A stretch of DNA of 64,000 nucleotides, taken from NCBI GenBank assembly GCA_037693485.1, contig CM075346.1, positions 121,384,001 to 121,448,000 on the forward strand, in the 5' to 3' direction. Source of the DNA: Kitagawia praeruptora (lineage: Eukaryota; Streptophyta; Magnoliopsida; Apiales; Apiaceae). The translations under genes were made by a program, and so were the position numbers. Below, piece after piece: positions 59,042 to 64,000 of this stretch (position 1 is its first letter; each line of letters starts with the position of its first letter). Below the pieces are notes generated by a model. It did no database searches and was not told where the DNA came from. It saw nothing but the letters and a program-made list of their open reading frames with translations.

Positions 59042-59510
59042 GATAAATATGGAAAGAATGACACGATTGACCTGTTTTAAAAAATTTTCATCGAAATATT
59101 CTTTTCTGAGAAGTTGAGTAAAAATAATTGATGAATTACACATATGAGATTAGGGTATTTGGGATATACATTTTAAAAATGCGTATCTTGTATAAATGTT
59201 TTTTTTTAAAACTCTCCATAATGTGGGCCTTGTATGGAGACAAAAAAAAAAGGAAACGGTGTGTGATACGCAACCAAGAGCTGCTTATTCAATCAATACT
59301 CACATGTCACTTGCGTTCTCACATGTCACTTGCATAACCTATGCATAATCCAAAAAAGGTGTAGGGTATGCATTTGCAAAATGCGTAGGATACCCATTTG
59401 ACAAATGCGTATTCAATTGACTATTTTTGCGCATTTTTTCAAAACAGGTTACTTTCGTTACTTTAACTCTAAAAACAGGTCATTTTTATCATTCATCCAT
59501 AAATATGATA
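59042..59510. mobile_element. Element with long inverted ends, unclassified
   Basis: The left arm gataaatatggaaagaatga followed by attgacctgttttaa is the inverse of the right arm ending ccataaatatgata (with aaaacaggtcatttttatca before it). About 470 bp. It contains internal tgcgta words. The short plus-strand frame inside is not supported as a gene. Confidence 0.55.
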
Positions 59511-59570
59511 CCTAGACTATAAACTCAGGTTCCACTCACTTGGCTTGGCGAACGAAAGGACTATTTTTAT

Positions 59571-60133
59571 TTTTATTTTTTTCAATAAAAATTAATTCAT
59601 TAATGATAAGTCATACGACATCTACAAACATAATCGGGTCGAACAAACGTAAACAAGAACAATAACTGTTTAATCCATTTTTCGGGATATAATCATGCAA
59701 TTTGTTGAAGATGATATATTTACAAGTACCCTCTTCACCGCATCTATATGGAGATTTATATGTCCTCGTTTTGTTGTGACCTCCATATGTATCTAATCCT
59801 GTTTGAGCTATCGATCATGGATGTGATCTCATAAGAACCTTCATCTTTGAATCAAAATCATGAAAATCTTGCCGATCTATATCATCGGCCATGAAACACA
59901 CCACAACTTAATCAAAACAAAAATTAAACTCTCACAAGGAGGGACCAACACAACCCAAATATATTGGGAATTTATTGAAACCCGAATAAATTGGGAGTTT
60001 TATTGAATAAAAAGCAAGATATGAAAGCAGGAAAAATGAAAAGGAATTGGGACTTTCCACCGGTGAAAACCGATGTAAGCCCCTCAAAACTTTTTAATGG
60101 AGGCTAGGGTTAGAAGGGAGAGAGGGAAGGAAT
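59571..60133 (-). mobile_element. Retroposed transcript copy (processed pseudogene or short non-LTR element) with 19-bp target duplication
   Basis: acgaaaggactatttttat flanks the insert exactly at 59552-59570 and 60134-60152. On the minus strand the insert begins with a CT-rich leader (cctctctcccttctaaccct) and ends in an A-rich tail at 59571-59582, which shows insertion by target-primed reverse transcription of an RNA. A potential coding region starts MADDIDRQDFHDFDSKMKVL, is cut by TGA after about 25 codons and is then open for about 70 codons (GHNKTRTYKSPYRCGEEGTC). No LINE reverse transcriptase is present. The family is not recognised. Confidence 0.75.
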
Positions 60134-60152
60134 ACGAAAGGACTATTTTTAT

Positions 60153-61018
60153 TGGAATGAAAAATCAAATTATTAATTTTGAGAGAAAAGAATAAAATGA
60201 ACCATTTTCATATTCTTTGTTCTACTTGAATGGTTGAACTTTTTTTTATCCAAAATATTAATAATAAATTTATTGTATTTTTCCCGGGGAATGTCTTTTA
60301 CATGAAAAATGTTTTTGAAAAAGTTTTTTAGAGAAATTTTTCCTGGATTTTTTTTTCAAAATTTATTTTTCATTAAATTTTTCGAAAAAAAATTCGGAAA
60401 AGTTTTTTTTAGGGAAAATGACAGTTTTTATGAGAAAAATATTTTCAGAAAAGTTCTTTCACAAAATTTTCCGAGAAACTTTTTCGAAATTGTTTTTGAG
60501 GAAAGTTTGTTTCAGAATTTTTTTTCGAGAACATATTTCCCGGAAAATTTTTTCCCATTAAAAATTCTTAAGAATTTTTATCCAAAAAAATATAATTTTA
60601 TTTTGAAATTCTCTGAAAGATAAAAGATTGATCATATTCAAACATTAAATTTCATTAAATTTATATATTAATTCCATTTCAATTGAATTATATTTGAACA
60701 AACAAATGAATAATTCATTTATTTCACTATTTCATTTCTCTCTCATTCCATTCTCATATTCATTTCATTTCTACTTGTTATTTGCTTTTGCAAGTATTGC
60801 TAAAGCTTCCCATTTAATTAATTGCCTATCAAAAAAAAGTTTTCGAATTTACATTTTTATTTTCCTAATTAAAATGCACATAACTTATTCATTTGTATTT
60901 TTTAATAGAAAAACTGATACTAAGGTCGTTAACACAATATAAAAAGGTCGTTATAAGTCAAGTTCATCAGTCAATTTTTAAAATTAAAAAAATGAAGATA
61001 AAGTAGTTGCATTATTTG
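60153..61018. other. Low-complexity T/A-rich region
   Basis: 60300-60600 is built of ttttt, gaaaa and ttccggaaa-like words. The 104-codon Phe-rich frame there is an artefact. 60690-60950 has catttcatttctc-like words. No gene. Confidence 0.6.
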
Positions 61019-62402
61019 TGTAACAGCCCGACTTTTCGGACTATTAATTCTAAATCGAAACTAAAATAAAAATACAATTTCTTAATCCAAAAGTCAAATA
61101 TAAAGATAACTATTAAAAAAGCGCAGCTAACGATGACGATCTACCCCGAACCTAAGATCCTTGAACTACAATGCTATCCCACTCGATCTTACATCGAACC
61201 TGAAATATTAAAAGAATGAGCTACAAAGCCTAGCAAGCAACTAACGTCTGACGGCTCAAAATAATATTTTTAAAAAGAGAACAAAATTTCTGAAACTTTA
61301 AATCGATACAAAAATCAAAAACGATAAATCATAATTTATTCCCACAGTTCTAAATTACGGTCACACTATAGTTCTATAATTTGATGGTTCGATGTGGGTC
61401 AGTTTACGTCCATCGTTAAGTCTTACTCAACAAGGTATCTATGTGTTCCGGAACAAGCGCAAACTAATTCTATAATTCTATATGCCACACTATCCAGTGA
61501 CCGGATTCTATGATTCGATACGCAACTAAAACTGGGGAATTCTAAAAACTTCTTTTCTAAAATCAATTTTCGAAATCATAAATTTCGATAACCAAATCAA
61601 ACAGATATTTTGTAACATATATAAAAACAGATTTTGTAACAGTAATGAGCAACGAAAAGTTACTTACAACTATACGGAGCAACAAATAATTACTAACAAA
61701 AATATTCAAGATAATGTAATCAAATAATATAAAGCAGATTTCAAATTAATACATACGGAGTAACGAAAAGTTACTTACAACTATACGGAGCAACAAATAA
61801 TTACTTACACAAATATTCAAGATAATGTAATCAAATAATATAAAGCAGGTTTCAAATTAATACATACGGAGCAACGAAAAGTTACTTACCTCAATTACAC
61901 AAATCAAGAATTCACATAATCATATATCAACACATGTACAATCCTTAGCAACCCATCAGTAACAGAACATCTAAAATCTTGAAAGACTCCATGATTACAA
62001 TTCTGATCAGATCTGTATTTAGTTTTTTTAGCCCTCAAAACGATGTTTTCTTGTAAAACTCAAAGAACAAAAGTTGTAGAGCACAAAAAGACCTTTCCGA
62101 AAAGTCCAGAATCAACGAATTCTGGCTTACGATGAATTTTCTACGAATTTTATAAGACAGCTGATTTATGTGTGAACAAGCCCTACGAATTTTGTTAATA
62201 AAGATGAAGAAGGAGAATATGATGTATTTATAATGTTACAAAACCCTATCTCTAAACCTACAAGTTATCTGTATTCAAATCCGATCCATATTTTAGACCC
62301 AATTAAGCTAAACCAATTTTAAATCCTACTTATTATCTAATTTTAATTTTTTTATTATCTTATTCTTTATTATTATTATTCTAAAAATTACGGGATATTA
62401 CA
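61019..62402 (-). repeat. Solo LTR of a Ty3/Gypsy-like element (about 1.38 kb)
   Basis: On the minus strand it starts TGTAATATCCCGTAATTTTT and ends AAAAGTCGGGCTGTTACA, both common in plant Gypsy LTRs. The flanks atttg (61014-61018) and atttt (62403-62407) agree in four of five bases, a probable target duplication. A TATA box on the minus strand (tataaatac) lies at 62224-62232. There is no internal domain on either side, so this is a solo LTR left by recombination. Confidence 0.75.
61649..61870. repeat. 111-bp direct duplication in the solo LTR
   Basis: The block starting gcaacgaaaagttacttaca at 61649 recurs at 61760 and starts again at 61871, so two full copies and the beginning of a third are present, differing by a few bases. 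Confidence 0.9.
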
Positions 62403-62844
62403 ATTTTAGACAAAAAGAAAGGTGATACGTACTATATGTTATAATAATTACAATTTACAATAAGTCAATAACACGTTATTCCACATGTGAGTATAATAAT
62501 AATGCAAGGGAAAAAACAAAAACAGAAAAGTGGAATCGATTATCTGTCCAATCTTCAAATTTTGAATGATTATTACAATTTGGGGCCTATGATTTAGACA
62601 CCAATATAATTCAATATAATTGAATACTCTCTCGGTCCCTGTTTTTTTTTTTTTTTTGCTAAATCTCTCACTCCTATTTTAGAGTACATTTTTAGTAGTC
62701 AAAAAAATCAATATTTTGATTAAATATTAAAAAATATTAATTATTATTTTTAAAAGCTAAAAATTATACATTTGAAATAAATTAAATGTATTTTCTAATA
62801 ATATCATTTTTTAATTTTCTCAATTATATAATATATATAAATTT
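62403..62844. other. Intergenic region with a truncated Stowaway end
   Basis: TA plus ctctctcggtccctg at 62624-62640 looks like a Stowaway left end. No right end is recognised before 62845. Otherwise AT-rich. Confidence 0.45.
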
Positions 62845-63190
62845 GAGCTTTTTTCATAAATAAATAAGAAAAAGTAAATTTTTGCACATTTACTTTTGTT
62901 AAGAATAGCTATTTGCAATTTTACTAAACTATTTGAAATTTTACTATACTAAGTTTCAAAATTGCAAAAATACTAACCCTACCCCCTCCTTCCCTCCTCT
63001 TTCACAGCCGCCTGTTTCACCAGTTGTGTACTTTTTTTTTTTTTTTTTTTTAAGATGGGATGCTATTTTGGTGGATTTGGATTTGGGTTGCAAGGCCCCG
63101 CAGGGGCAACCACTTTCAACTGAACATGCAACTAAATTACTGATTTCATGTTCCATTTTTCAATTTCCATTTTCGACCTCATTTTTTGAC

Positions 63191-63228
<38 letters not shown>

Positions 63229-64000
63229 GTCCAAAAATGAGGTCGAAAATCACTTTTGAAAAATGGAACATGAAATCAGAAATTTAGTTGCATGTTCAGT
63301 TGAAAGTGGTTGCCCCTACGGGGCCATGCAACCCAAATCAGCAACTGAATGCAACCCAAATCAGCAACTGAATGCAACTTTTTTTTTTTAAGGTGGGATT
63401 CTATTTTGGTGGATTTGGGTTGCATGGCCCCGTAGGGGCAACCGCTTTCAACAAGTTGAATATGGTTGCATTTGGTTGATTAATATTGCCCCTGGCGGGG
63501 CCTTGCAACCCAAATCAGCAACTGAATGCAACTTTTCTTTTTAAGGTGGGATTCTATTTTGGTGGATTTGGGTTGCATGGCCCCGCAGGGGCAACCGCTT
63601 TCAACTGAATGCAACCACTTTCAACAAGTTGAATGTGGCATTTGGTTGAATATTGCCCCTGGCGGGGGCTTGCAACCCAAATCCACCAAAATCACCTACC
63701 TTAAAAAAAGTTGAATGTGGTTGCATTTGGTTGAATATTGCCCCTGGCGGGGGTTGAATATTGCCCCTGGCGGGGCCTTGCAACCCAAATCCACCAAAAT
63801 CACCCACCTTAAAAAAAGTTGAATGTGGTTGCATTTGGTTGAATATTGCCCCTGGCGGGGCCTTGCAACCAAAATCAGCAACTGAATGCAACTTTTTTTT
63901 AAGGTGGGATTCTATTTGGGTTGCATGGCCCCGCAGGGGCAACCACTTTCAACAAGTTGATTGTAGTTTCATTTGGTTGAATATTGCCCCTGGCGGGGCC
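62845..64000. mobile_element. Foldback element with amplified GC-rich palindromic modules, runs off the window
   Basis: The left part (gagcttttttcataaataaa, then gcacatttacttttgttaag) is the inverse of the right end of the element at 16132-16579, so both belong to one family. 63065-63350 is a large inverted repeat centred on a (TA)n tract at about 63194-63225. From 63350 on, modules alternate between ttttaaggtgggattctatt, ggatttgggttgcatggccc, gcaaccgctttcaac and ttgcccctggcggggccttg; the last recurs at about 63487, 63653, 63738, 63761, 63846 and 63984. The frames through it are repeat-derived. Confidence 0.7.

Noticed and set aside
60309..60623. 104-codon Phe/Lys-rich frame
   Set aside because: Low-complexity T/A DNA; composition alone explains the open frame.
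63601..63942. 113-codon minus-strand frame with repeated GDFGGFGLQ
   Set aside because: Encoded by the repeated palindromic modules of the foldback element; not a protein gene.
63000..64000. CRISPR-like spacing of repeated GC palindromes
   Set aside because: Repeats are of uneven length and spacing, occur in both orientations, and the DNA is plant nuclear; it is a foldback transposon.

Overview
The window is nuclear DNA of a flowering plant, most likely a eudicot. It is AT-rich, gene-poor and packed with nested transposable elements. The evidence is plant-type Ty3/Gypsy (Tat-like) and Ty1/Copia (Sirevirus-like) elements, Stowaway, Tourist and hAT miniature transposons, plant Helitrons ending in CTAG, GT-AG introns, and a fragment of a lectin receptor kinase, a plant-only family. 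There is no bacterial-style operon, rRNA gene or CRISPR array. Homology calls are from reading the sequence; no database search was run.

Layout. 1-10.7 kb: a 176-bp satellite array split by a young minus-strand Tat-like Ty3/Gypsy element (541-10593). The element carries gag-pol, an antisense, intron-containing extra ORF (1893-3704) and a 46-bp tandem repeat. Its LTRs differ by one base over 363, yet gag has an internal stop, integrase has a frameshift and the outer 54 bp of the 3' LTR is missing. 10.7-18.7 kb: a lectin receptor kinase pseudogene fragment, one end of a CACTA transposon, nested Stowaway MITEs, a Helitron with an inner insertion, a hAT MITE, a near-perfect palindromic Stowaway and a foldback element. 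18.7-34.8 kb: five tandem copies of a unit of about 3.16 kb in an A-B-A-B-A pattern, the last one carrying a clean minus-strand Helitron insertion. 35.1-36.2 kb: a possible small four-exon gene of unknown function.

36.8-53.9 kb: a Russian-doll locus. A Tourist-like MITE (TSD TAA) contains a 15.4-kb Sirevirus-like Copia element (TSD TATAT, two 611-bp LTRs), whose 5' LTR contains a 2,758-bp Helitron with several 5' heads and one 3' tail. The Copia element has an extra large env-like ORF of about 1,200 codons between pol and the 3' LTR; gag-pol and the env-like ORF are both degenerate. 54-64 kb: a decayed Helitron, two members of a retroposed sequence family (one with a 19-bp target duplication), Stowaways, an unrecognised gene fragment, a 1.38-kb solo LTR and, at the right edge, a foldback element in which a GC-rich palindromic module has been amplified.

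No cellular pathway can be reconstructed. The genes present belong to the mobile elements, apart from one candidate host gene and two or three gene fragments.
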